From positions 1 through 16,851 of the forward strand of contig JAVVPO010000056.1 of assembly GCA_036655715.1 (NCBI GenBank): a DNA stretch of 16,851 bases, in the 5' to 3' direction. Below the pieces are notes generated by a model that saw nothing but the letters and a program-made list of their open reading frames with translations, did no database searches and had not been told where the DNA came from. The translations under genes were made by a program, and so were the position numbers. The stretch comes from JAVVPO01 sp036655715. GTDB taxonomy: Bacteria > Bacillota > Clostridia > Lachnospirales > Cellulosilyticaceae. This document shows positions 7,447-14,392 of this stretch, one piece after another. How positions within the stretch are numbered: the first letter of the stretch is position 1; each line of letters begins with the position of its first letter.

Positions 7447-8295
7447 ATGTGGGAACTGATTCAAGAGAGCTTGGCTATTCCAGAGGATATGATGAGCAAT
7501 ATTCTTTATAGTATCATAGCACTTATACTTATTATGATTTTAAGAGTATATACTAAAAAACTCATTGCTAAGATGTGTGATGAAGCGACTAAGCATTTTA
7601 GATTAAGGAAAGTATGCAATGCTTTTTATGGTTTAAGCTATATATTGTTACTGATTGTAATATGGCAAGGGTCTTCGGCTTATATGGTGACTTTTCTAGG
7701 GGTATTTACAGCGGGCCTAACTATTGCGATTAAGGATGTGCTTGTAAATATAGTAAGTGGTATCTATATTTTGGTGGCAAAGCCTTTTAAAGTAGGAGAC
7801 CGTATAGAGATTAATGCCCAGGCTGGGGATGTTATTGATTTAGGCGTTTTTGAATTTACGATGCTAGAGGTAGGTAACAGGATACTAGGAGAGCAAAGTA
7901 CAGGTCGTATTTTGCATATACCCAATATGATGATTTTTAGCATGGTTGTAGCGAATTATGAAAAAGGATTTAAGTACATATGGAATGAGAGTAGCATTAC
8001 GCTTAGTTTAGACAGTGATTGGGAACTGGCAAAGGAACTTTTTTATCATATTATTAATGAACATACCTTGCTATATATAGAGGATGCTAAGAATCAAATA
8101 GATACGGCGGGTAAGGAGTATTTGATATGCTACAATAATCTTACACCTATTATTTATACAGAGATTAAGGGTAATGGGATAGTGCTTACTATTAGGTACT
8201 TATGTGAGCCAAGAAAGATAAGAACCACGGAGCATTTGATTTGGGAGGATATATTAAGGGTGGTTAAGGGACGTGAGGAGATCAAAATCCTTTAG
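7447..8295 (+). CDS. Small-conductance mechanosensitive channel, MscS family
   Basis: Membrane channel of 282 residues, close to the length of E. coli MscS. The ATG at 7447 has a full AAGGAGG at 7434-7440 with 6-base spacing. Hydrophobic segments lie near residues 16-34 and 60-80. They are followed by the pore-lining third helix and the start of the beta domain (VFTAGLTIAIKDVLVNIVSG, then IYILVAKPFKVGDRIEI, about 86-122), the most conserved MscS stretch. ILHIPNMMIFSMVVANY (155-171) is the matching upper part of the cytoplasmic vestibule. The family opens under membrane tension to release solutes during osmotic downshock. It may have its own promoter in the 133-base gap behind the importer operon, but I see no convincing hexamers there. 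Its stop codon overlaps the stop of the convergent transpeptidase gene. Confidence 0.9.
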   Translation: MWELIQESLAIPEDMMSNILYSIIALILIMILRVYTKKLIAKMCDEATKHFRLRKVCNAFYGLSYILLLIVIWQGSSAYMVTFLGVFTAGLTIAIKDVLVNIVSGIYILVAKPFKVGDRIEINAQAGDVIDLGVFEFTMLEVGNRILGEQSTGRILHIPNMMIFSMVVANYEKGFKYIWNESSITLSLDSDWELAKELFYHIINEHTLLYIEDAKNQIDTAGKEYLICYNNLTPIIYTEIKGNGIVLTIRYLCEPRKIRTTEHLIWEDILRVVKGREEIKIL

Positions 8296-9509
8296 TTAAT
8301 CCATACTTTAGTACCGCTAACCATATTGTTGTAGAACCATTCACTGTTTTCTACAGAGAATCTAATGCAACCTTCAGACGCCTTAGTGCCAAGGACACCT
8401 TTTTTTTCTAATAAGTAAGATCCCGTCTTGTCAAAAATGATAGAGTGATAGAGATAAGTGGTGCCTATGAAACCAAAGGCATTTTTGCACCTATACCCTT
8501 TTTCAACACCGAAGTAAGGAACTTTTCTTGTAAGCTGAAATTCTCCTTTTGGGGTAGGGGTGTGATCTCTGCCTGTAGAGCAAACAAAGTGTTTGATAAG
8601 TTGCCAATTACCTTGGCTGCCTTCAAAAATATAAGTTTTTTGGCTAGCAATATTAGTCCAAACGAGATAAGGCGTAGTGCTATGTAGATTTTTGGCATTA
8701 ACCGTATCTTCTGCCCAAATAACTGAAGCCATATCAATAGGGTCGCCTAAGTCTGATAGGTTTTGGCCATTTCGGGCTCTAGAAAATCTGGTAAAGAGAC
8801 CTTCATTAAGCTGACCGTACATATTTTGGTTGGTGTAACTAAGTAGTTCGTTTTGAACGTTGGTAATAATAGTAGAAAGATAGATTTTTGTCTCACTGGA
8901 TGGCAAAGGCTCTCGGATGAGGACTTCACTAGGTGCTAAGGTGTAATCCTCCGCTACAGTGACCCATTTGTCTTCCCAGTAAATATCAACTAAGGAGAGG
9001 CTAGTGGGTACAGCTGTTTTATTTTCTATCTGAGTTTGAGTGGCTAAAATACTTATTTCCTCTTTTGGAAGAAGTTTATAATGATTTTCGCTTATTTCTA
9101 TTTGCCAAAGTTGCCTAAGAGCGCCGATAGGGATAAGGACTCTGCCCTCGCTGATGATACCGTGAGTTTTGAAATTGCCTATCCATATATTTCCTTCATA
9201 GAGGGAAAATGGCTTTTGTGATAAATCTGGGATTTCTAAATGGGTAGGAGAACTAGTGGGGTTAGTGGTGATTTTGAGTTCACGACTGACTGAATCATAG
9301 AGGACGTTGCAGCCAGCATCTTTTAATCTGAAGACGGGAACATAAGACATATCAGATACTTCATAGGTTTCGATTTCATAACTATCTAAATCCAAGATAA
9401 CAGAGCTTGGGGTTAAAACGCCCAATAATTGGTCATATCCTTTTGTACTTGCCATAAGTGGCATCACACATAATAAAAATCCTACCATAATTCCTAAAAA
9501 TTTTTTCAT
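8292..9509 (-). CDS. Secreted L,D-transpeptidase (YkuD domain) with copper-amine-oxidase-like N-terminal domain
   Basis: Cell-wall enzyme of 405 residues. The start ATG at 9509 (minus) is preceded by AAAGGAG (9526-9520) at 10 bases. MKKFLGIMVGFLLCVMPLMA is a signal peptide, probably cleaved near residue 20-24. Residues about 35-150 look like a copper-amine-oxidase-N domain, which in Firmicutes is generally a surface or wall-binding module (YVPVFRLKDAGCNVLYD, GRVLIPIGALRQL). About 280-405 form the YkuD domain: YLVWTNIASQKTYIFEGSQG, STGRDHTPTPKGEF, the catalytic His at 355 (LYHSIIF), and the active site KASEGCIRF with Cys381. The family makes 3-3 peptidoglycan cross-links or attaches proteins. 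The middle part (150-275) is not recognised. The gene ends on the stop of the convergent channel gene, with no terminator between them. Confidence 0.92.
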   Translation of the reverse strand: MKKFLGIMVGFLLCVMPLMASTKGYDQLLGVLTPSSVILDLDSYEIETYEVSDMSYVPVFRLKDAGCNVLYDSVSRELKITTNPTSSPTHLEIPDLSQKPFSLYEGNIWIGNFKTHGIISEGRVLIPIGALRQLWQIEISENHYKLLPKEEISILATQTQIENKTAVPTSLSLVDIYWEDKWVTVAEDYTLAPSEVLIREPLPSSETKIYLSTIITNVQNELLSYTNQNMYGQLNEGLFTRFSRARNGQNLSDLGDPIDMASVIWAEDTVNAKNLHSTTPYLVWTNIASQKTYIFEGSQGNWQLIKHFVCSTGRDHTPTPKGEFQLTRKVPYFGVEKGYRCKNAFGFIGTTYLYHSIIFDKTGSYLLEKKGVLGTKASEGCIRFSVENSEWFYNNMVSGTKVWIN

Positions 9510-9592
9510 TACATCACTTCTCCTTTATATCTTTAGAGTATCTTTAGTTATCCATTAATATATATTGGATTTGGATGTTATTTATACCTATT

Positions 9593-9622
9593 TTGGTGAA
9601 GAGGTTCATAGTATGATATACT
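9593..9622 (+). promoter_or_regulatory. Possible promoter for the DEAD-box helicase gene
   Basis: TTGGTG (9593-9598) and TATACT (9617-9622) are separated by 18 bases, giving a predicted 5' leader of about 45 bases. The -35 matches only at TTG. The 166-base stretch between the two divergent starts (9509 and 9676) must also hold the transpeptidase promoter on the minus strand, which I could not place. Confidence 0.35.
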
Positions 9623-9675
9623 TATACAAGTAGAACAAAACATAAAGAGAAACTATATGAGAAAGAGATGAATAC

Positions 9676-11121
9676 ATGACTCAAATAAATTTTAGTGATT
9701 ATAAATTAAGTGATAGCCTACTGAAGGCTGTTGAACTATTAGGTTTCAAGCATCCAACAGCAGTACAAGGAAAAGTTATTCCAGTAGCATTAGAAAACAA
9801 AGACATTATAGTAAAATCTCAAACAGGAAGTGGAAAGACTGCAGCTTTTGCGATTCCTGTGTGTGAACTTGTTGATTGGGAAGAGAATAAGCCTCAGGCT
9901 TTAGTCCTTACACCAACTAGAGAATTAGCTATTCAGGTAAAGGAAGACTTCTTCAATATTGGTAGATTTAAAAGAATTAAAGTGGCAGCACTTTATGGTA
10001 AATCATCATTCCATTCACAACAAAAAGATTTAAAGCAGAAAACTCACGTAGTAGTAGGGACACCAGGACGAGTGCTCGATCACTTAGATAGAGGGACACT
10101 TGTTACTGAAGAAATCAAGTATCTAGTAATAGATGAAGCAGATGAGATGCTTAACATGGGCTTTATTGAGCAGCTTGAAAGTATTATTAATAAATTACCA
10201 AAAGGCCGTGTAACTATGCTGTTCTCAGCTACGATGCCTGCACATATTCAGAAAATCTGTGAGAAGTACATGAATCAGCCAAGCATGATAGAGATGGAAG
10301 CTCAGAGTTTAACAGTAGATAGAATCAAGCAAGAAGTTTATTTTGCCAAAGAAAAAGAAAAGATAGGTTTACTCCATGACATGACAATCATGGAAAATCC
10401 AGATAGCTGTATTATCTTCTGTAATACTAAAGTACAAGTAGATGATATCTATGACAAACTTGTAGGACTTGATTATACTGCTGAGAGAATTCATGGGGGT
10501 ATGGAGCAAGACGATAGATTACGTGTAATGAATGATTTCAAAAAAGGATACTTCAGGTATCTTGTAGCCACAGATGTAGCTGCTAGAGGGATTGATATAG
10601 ATAGTATTACCCATGTTATCAACTACGATATACCACAAGATACAGAAAGCTATGTTCACCGTATTGGAAGAACAGGCCGTGCGAGTAAGACTGGTAAAGC
10701 TATGAGTTTTGCAGCGCCAAATGAAGAAAGATACCTAAGAGCTATCGAAGAGTATATAGATAAGAAAATCCCTGTCAAACAAAGACCATCTCTAGAAAAT
10801 GTAGAGATGAATAGAGAGGCATTTGAGAAGAAGATGAGTCTTAGACCTAAGCTCAAAGAAACAAAAGGTGCAGAACTTGGCAAAGAAATTATGAAGCTTC
10901 ATATCAATGCAGGGAAGAAGACAAAGATGAGACCAGTAGACATCGTAGGGACTCTTTGCAACTTACCAGGTATGACAGCAGAAGATGTAGGGATTATCAA
11001 TGTACTAGATGTGTCTACATTTGTAGAGGTACTCAATAACAAAGGTGAGATGGTATTTAATATACTACAAGAGACACCTATTAAAGGAAGACTTCGCAAG
11101 GTAAGCAAAGCAGATCTGTAA
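9676..11121 (+). CDS. dbpA: DEAD-box ATP-dependent RNA helicase DbpA (YxiN-like)
   Basis: Cytoplasmic RNA helicase of 481 residues acting in large-subunit ribosome assembly. Motifs: Q motif GFKHPTAVQ (23-31), Walker A SQTGSGKT (48-55), PTREL (80-84), TPGR (129-132), DEAD (153-156), SAT (184-186), HGGMEQDDR (273-281), VATDVAARGID (297-307) and HRIGRTGR (328-335). What separates it from CshA/DeaD is the C-terminal RNA-recognition domain at about 405-478 (KLHINAGKKTKMRPVDIVGT ... IINVLDVSTFVEVLNNKG ... GRLRKVSKAD), the DbpA/YxiN domain that in studied homologues binds hairpin 92 of 23S rRNA. The ATG at 9676 has only a weak purine-rich ribosome site (GAAAGAGATG). The gene stands alone, with its own upstream region and a hairpin about 155 bases after its stop. 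Confidence 0.95.
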   Translation: MTQINFSDYKLSDSLLKAVELLGFKHPTAVQGKVIPVALENKDIIVKSQTGSGKTAAFAIPVCELVDWEENKPQALVLTPTRELAIQVKEDFFNIGRFKRIKVAALYGKSSFHSQQKDLKQKTHVVVGTPGRVLDHLDRGTLVTEEIKYLVIDEADEMLNMGFIEQLESIINKLPKGRVTMLFSATMPAHIQKICEKYMNQPSMIEMEAQSLTVDRIKQEVYFAKEKEKIGLLHDMTIMENPDSCIIFCNTKVQVDDIYDKLVGLDYTAERIHGGMEQDDRLRVMNDFKKGYFRYLVATDVAARGIDIDSITHVINYDIPQDTESYVHRIGRTGRASKTGKAMSFAAPNEERYLRAIEEYIDKKIPVKQRPSLENVEMNREAFEKKMSLRPKLKETKGAELGKEIMKLHINAGKKTKMRPVDIVGTLCNLPGMTAEDVGIINVLDVSTFVEVLNNKGEMVFNILQETPIKGRLRKVSKADL

Positions 11122-11276
11122 GGATTACTAAGTTATAAATTGAAATCTCTATTGGAAGAGTACTGGTAGATAGAGCATATCGTCAAAAAGACCTAGCTAG
11201 ATGGGCTATGCTTAAAGCGATAAGCTTTATACAAGTATTGCAAAAGAGTAAGCTGAAGATAAATAATAAGATAAAT
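11122..11276. other. Intergenic stretch between dbpA and its likely terminator
   Basis: No gene is supported here. A plus-strand frame is open from about 11134 to 11301 but has no ATG/GTG/TTG start with a ribosome site near its beginning and no recognisable product. It may be an untranslated tail or decayed coding sequence. Confidence 0.4.
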
Positions 11277-11317
11277 GAGAGGGTAGTGGTTTTCGGATGA
11301 AAGCGACTACTCTCTTT
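11277..11317 (+). terminator. Imperfect terminator hairpin after dbpA
   Basis: The left arm GAGAGGGTAGTGGTTTTC (11277-11294) pairs imperfectly with the right arm GAAAGCGACTACTCTC (11299-11314), with a tiny loop and a short TTT tail. It lies immediately before, and partly over the -35 region of, the clpS promoter. Confidence 0.5.
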
Positions 11318-11318
11318 A

Positions 11319-11327
11319 TGATATAAT
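11319..11327 (+). promoter_or_regulatory. Extended -10 promoter of clpS-clpA
   Basis: TGATATAAT at 11319-11327 is a perfect TGnTATAAT extended -10 element. At the -35 distance there is no consensus hexamer, only the arm of the preceding hairpin, as expected for extended -10 promoters. An 8-base palindrome ATACGTAT (11326-11333) overlaps the end of the -10. The predicted leader is short (about 22 bases), with AAAGGAG at 11345-11351. Confidence 0.6.
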
Positions 11328-11356
11328 ACGTATATTATTAGAATAAAGGAGTAATC

Positions 11357-11656
11357 ATGGAAACTAATTTTAATGTGAATCAAAAAAATAGAATAAAGAT
11401 AGCAAAACCAAAAAAATATAAAGTCATCATGCACAATGATGATTATACAACCATGGAATTTGTAGTTGAGGTACTTGTGAATATTTTCAATAAGAAAATA
11501 GAGGAAGCCAACAAAATAATGATAGATGTACACCAGGTAGGTAAAGGTATAGCAGGGATATATTCTTATGATATAGCCATGACAAAAGTAGGAACAGCTA
11601 TGACGTGGGCGAAGGAAGAAGAATTTCCTTTTAAGCTAACCATAGAAGAGGTGTAG
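11357..11656 (+). CDS. clpS: ClpS, N-degron adaptor for ClpA
   Basis: Adaptor of 99 residues that captures proteins with a destabilising N-terminal residue (Leu, Phe, Trp, Tyr in studied homologues) and hands them to ClpA. AAAGGAG at 11345-11351 precedes the ATG by 5 bases. After a flexible basic N-terminus comes the core YKVIMHNDDYTTMEFVVEVL and VHQVGKGIAGIYSYDIA. By alignment with E. coli ClpS, the pocket residues Asn34, Asp35, Asp36, Thr38, Met40, Met62, Val65 and His66 are all kept here as N27, D28, D29, T31, M33, M55, V58 and H59. Binding of the usual large hydrophobic N-degrons is therefore expected. The only visible change in the signature is Pro39 to Thr32. It is followed by clpA after 2 bases. 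Confidence 0.95.
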   Translation: METNFNVNQKNRIKIAKPKKYKVIMHNDDYTTMEFVVEVLVNIFNKKIEEANKIMIDVHQVGKGIAGIYSYDIAMTKVGTAMTWAKEEEFPFKLTIEEV

Positions 11657-11658
11657 AG

Positions 11659-13884
11659 ATGAGAGTATCGGAATTAGTAGGTGAATTAATATTACAAGCA
11701 AGAGAGCTGGCTGTTAAATTAAAGCATGAATATATAACACCTGAGCATGTGATGTATGTCTTGTGTGCTACTGAAGGGTTTACTGAAGTCTTTGAAAGTT
11801 GCGGAGGAAACACACAGGTATTACGAGAAAACCTTGAGGCTTACCTGACTCAGGATTTAGAGGAAATAGAGGATGTAGAGCCAATGGAGAGTTTTGCTCT
11901 TCAACAAGCGTTTATCCTAGCGACTGAGCAGGTTTTAAATAGCGGGAAAAATCAATTAGAGATAGATCATATTGTAGCTGCCATATTAGAACTCCCAGAA
12001 AGCTATGGGGCTTACTATGTTTTAGAACAAGGTGTGACCAAGAGAGACTTGCTTTTTGAACTTTGTCATGTAGATGAAGAGAGTGATATGAAAGAAAAGG
12101 ATACTGACCTAGAAGACAAAGGTGTGAAGGATGATGCAAGCAGTATCAGCAAGTATGCCACCAACCTAAGTGAACTTGCCAAAACATCTGAAGATCCACT
12201 AGTAGGCAGAGAAGATATATTACAAAGAACATTGCAAGTGCTTTGTAGAAGAGAAAAGAACAATCCTATTCATATTGGAGAACCGGGAGTAGGTAAGACG
12301 GCTATTACTATGGGGCTTGCCAAGCTAATTAATGAAGGGAAAGTGCCAAAGGCGCTACAAGGCGGAGAAATATTTGCCCTGGACCTTGGAGCTATGCTAG
12401 CTGGTACACAATATAGAGGAGATTTTGAAAAACGTATCAAAAAAGTTTTAGATAGTCTTAAAAAACATGAGAAGCCAATTGTTTATATAGATGAAATCCA
12501 TAATATTGTAGGAGCAGGTGCATTAGGCGGGGGCTCATTAGATGCGTCTAATTTACTGAAACCTTATTTGACAGAAGGTAAGGTGCGATTCATTGGAGCA
12601 ACAACTTTTGAAGAGTATAAGAAGTATTTTGAGAAAGACAAGAGTCTAGTAAGACGGTTCCAAACAATAGAAGTCAAAGAGCCTACAGTGGAAGAGACTA
12701 TTAAAATTCTAGAAGGACTTAAGGCAAACTATGAAACCTATCATGGGGTAACTTATACAACGGAGGCCATAGAGGCAGCAGCTAAACTAAGTCATCAATA
12801 CATGAATGATAAGTTCTTGCCAGATAAAGCCATAGACTTGATAGATGAAGCTGGGGCTTATATGGCGATGAAAGAAAGTAAAAAAGGCAAGAAAACTATA
12901 GATGCACATATTATAGAAGAAACTATAGCAAAGATATGTCATGTACCTAAACAAACGGTAGAAAGTAATGAAATGACCAATCTTAAGAAACTAGAGCCAG
13001 AGCTTAAAGCTCAAATTTTTGGTCAGGATAAGGCTGTCGAAGAAGTTGTAAGATGTATCAAGATGTCTAGGGCGGGACTTGGAGATAGTGAGAAGCCTGT
13101 GGCGAGTATGCTATTTGTAGGACCTACTGGAGTGGGTAAGACAGAGATTGCTAAGTGCCTTGCCAAAGATTTAGGAATCAAGTTGATACGATTTGATATG
13201 AGTGAGTATACAGAGAAGCATACGGCGTCCAAACTCATAGGAGCACCAGCGGGATATGTAGGCTATGAAGAAGGTGGACTTCTAACAGATGCTATTCGCA
13301 AGACGCCTCACTGCGTACTATTGCTAGATGAGATTGAGAAAGCGCATACAGATATTTTTAATATGCTATTACAGGTGATGGATTATGCGACACTTACAGA
13401 TAACCAAGGGAAGAAGGCTGATTTTAGGAATGTTATTCTTTTGATGACTTCCAATGCAGGAGCTTCTAGTATTGGTAAAAGCTTGGTAGGCTTTGGTGAA
13501 AGGGTTATGCAAGGTGAGGCTATCGTGGAGGAAGTGAAGAAGGTATTTACTCCGGAGTTTAGAAATAGGCTAAATGGGGTGGTTGCTTTTAATCATATTA
13601 ATCATGAGATGGCGATAAGTATTGCGGAGAAAGAACTTAAGAGGTTCAAGCAGAAGCTAGAAGATAAACAGATTAAGATGAGTTTTACTAAAAAGTGTGT
13701 AAGTTATATTGCGGATAAGGGGACATCTAAGGAGTATGGTGCTAGGGAGATTACACGTTTGGTGGAGCGTGAGATTAAGCCGCTGTTGGTGGATGAGATA
13801 TTGTTTGGGAAGTTGGCTAAGGGGGGTAGGTGTAAGGTAAATGTGGTGGATGGAAAGTTTGGGGTGAATATGGAGGGGAAATAG
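11659..13884 (+). CDS. clpA: ClpA, ATP-dependent unfoldase of the ClpAP protease
   Basis: AAA+ unfoldase of 741 residues that threads substrates into ClpP. It has an N-terminal Clp-N repeat domain (about 1-138; LILQARELAVKLKHEYITPE), an acidic linker (139-160), first ATPase module with Walker A GEPGVGKT (207-214) and Walker B IVYIDE (274-279), and second module with Walker A GPTGVGKT (488-495) and Walker B VLLLDE (553-558). No ClpB/ClpC-type coiled-coil M domain is inserted, which together with the ClpS neighbour favours ClpA over ClpC. In the loop after the second sensor region, VGF at 610-612 fits the ClpP-docking tripeptide, so ClpP partnership is expected (clpP is not in the window). The ATG at 11659 lies 2 bases after clpS, with AGAAGAGGTG overlapping the clpS end. 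Codon use changes near the 3' end (see findings). No terminator is visible after it. Confidence 0.95.
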   Translation: MRVSELVGELILQARELAVKLKHEYITPEHVMYVLCATEGFTEVFESCGGNTQVLRENLEAYLTQDLEEIEDVEPMESFALQQAFILATEQVLNSGKNQLEIDHIVAAILELPESYGAYYVLEQGVTKRDLLFELCHVDEESDMKEKDTDLEDKGVKDDASSISKYATNLSELAKTSEDPLVGREDILQRTLQVLCRREKNNPIHIGEPGVGKTAITMGLAKLINEGKVPKALQGGEIFALDLGAMLAGTQYRGDFEKRIKKVLDSLKKHEKPIVYIDEIHNIVGAGALGGGSLDASNLLKPYLTEGKVRFIGATTFEEYKKYFEKDKSLVRRFQTIEVKEPTVEETIKILEGLKANYETYHGVTYTTEAIEAAAKLSHQYMNDKFLPDKAIDLIDEAGAYMAMKESKKGKKTIDAHIIEETIAKICHVPKQTVESNEMTNLKKLEPELKAQIFGQDKAVEEVVRCIKMSRAGLGDSEKPVASMLFVGPTGVGKTEIAKCLAKDLGIKLIRFDMSEYTEKHTASKLIGAPAGYVGYEEGGLLTDAIRKTPHCVLLLDEIEKAHTDIFNMLLQVMDYATLTDNQGKKADFRNVILLMTSNAGASSIGKSLVGFGERVMQGEAIVEEVKKVFTPEFRNRLNGVVAFNHINHEMAISIAEKELKRFKQKLEDKQIKMSFTKKCVSYIADKGTSKEYGAREITRLVEREIKPLLVDEILFGKLAKGGRCKVNVVDGKFGVNMEGK

Positions 13885-14030
13885 TAGTGGGTCCGCCAAG
13901 AGGAGGGGGAGGAGTATCTTCCGGCTTTTGTTGAGGACGATTGTAAAAATCTAAGCTTTATTTTTATAACTAACGGATTAAACTCGGCAAAGTACGCCTC
14001 AAACAGTAATCCTAAGAACAGTTATAAAAA
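13885..14030. other. Intergenic segment unlike its surroundings, running into a gap
   Basis: Directly after the clpA stop the sequence becomes G-rich (13889-13911) and then leads into the palindromic element at 13961-14030. The clpA frame, after two stops in a row (13882-13887), is open again from 13888 to the gap (about 47 codons), with no start codon signal. I do not recognise its product. No intrinsic terminator for clpA is evident. Confidence 0.4.
13961..14030. repeat. 70-base nested palindromic element at the edge of a gap
   Basis: Terminal arms TTTTTATAACT (13961-13971) and AGTTATAAAAA (14020-14030) are perfect 11-base inverted repeats. Inside, GGATTA (13975-13980) pairs with TAATCC (14007-14012), and GGC/GCC flank the centre (GGCAAAGTACGCC). 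The T-run is on the 5' side and the A-run on the 3' side, on both strands, so it is not arranged like an intrinsic terminator. Its position at an assembly break suggests a multi-copy element (MITE- or REP-like), which cannot be confirmed here. Confidence 0.5.
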
Positions 14031-14130
14031 NNNNNNNNNNNNNNNNNNNNNNNNNNNNNNNNNNNNNNNNNNNNNNNNNNNNNNNNNNNNNNNNNNNNNN
14101 NNNNNNNNNNNNNNNNNNNNNNNNNNNNNN
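14031..14130. other. Assembly gap (100 N placeholder)
   Basis: Exactly 100 N of unknown real length. It hides whatever lies between the palindromic element and the start of the minus-strand gene on its right side, possibly a whole gene. Confidence 0.98.
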
Positions 14131-14145
14131 CATATCTTTTTTCAT
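14131..14145 (-). CDS. First codons of an unseen gene that runs into the gap
   Basis: On the minus strand, ATG at 14145 begins MKKDM and then meets the N run. AGGAG (14163-14159) lies 13 bases before the ATG, somewhat far but plausible, and an extended -10 promoter lies about 60 bases upstream of the ATG. The gene would be divergent from the methyltransferase. Product unknown; the arrangement would suit a regulator, but nothing in five codons shows that. Confidence 0.35.
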
Positions 14146-14205
14146 TAATTTATAGTTTCTCCTATGTCGTTCATTCTAGTCAAAGTATAGTCATTTAATA
14201 ATCAC

Positions 14206-14234
14206 ATTATATCACAATCTTTAAATGATCTCAT
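14206..14234 (-). promoter_or_regulatory. Leftward extended -10 promoter
   Basis: Read on the minus strand, TGATATAAT (14214-14206) is a perfect extended -10. ATGAGA (14234-14229), 17 bases upstream, matches 4 of 6 of the -35 consensus. It points at the MKKDM start at 14145. Confidence 0.45.
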
Positions 14235-14248
14235 AAAAAGTAGGTTTC

Positions 14249-14284
14249 TGTATGTTTTTTCTGGTACATACACATTTAAGTGTA
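14249..14284. promoter_or_regulatory. Two overlapping inverted repeats between divergent promoters, possible operator
   Basis: TGTATGT (14249-14255) and ACATACA (14266-14272) form a 7-base inverted repeat with a 10-base spacer. TACAC (14269-14273) and GTGTA (14280-14284) form a second repeat with a 6-base spacer that shares bases with the first. They lie between the leftward -35 (14229-14234) and the rightward -35 (14310-14315), where a shared operator would be expected. Confidence 0.35.
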
Positions 14285-14309
14285 TTGAGAAGAAATTATC
14301 TGAAAAATA

Positions 14310-14338
14310 TTGACAATAAGATATCTAACCGATACAAT
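14310..14338 (+). promoter_or_regulatory. Strong sigma-A-type promoter of the methyltransferase gene
   Basis: TTGACA (14310-14315), a 17-base spacer and TACAAT (14333-14338) give 11 of 12 consensus bases, with A-rich sequence upstream. The spacer contains the palindrome AGATATCT (14320-14327), which could be bound by a repressor. The leader to the ATG at 14393 is about 48 bases. Confidence 0.7.
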
Positions 14339-14392
14339 AGATTAAATTTACTTTGAAATAGGTAGTTAAATTATAAAGTTTGGGGTGATTGG

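Noticed and set aside
11183..11533. A 116-residue hydrophobic minus-strand ORF over clpS
   Set aside because: It is antisense to a clear clpS and its promoter, has low-complexity Ile/Phe/Tyr composition from AT-rich DNA, and lacks a ribosome site.
13961..14030. Intrinsic terminator for clpA
   Set aside because: The T-run precedes and the A-run follows the stem on the plus strand, opposite to what termination needs.
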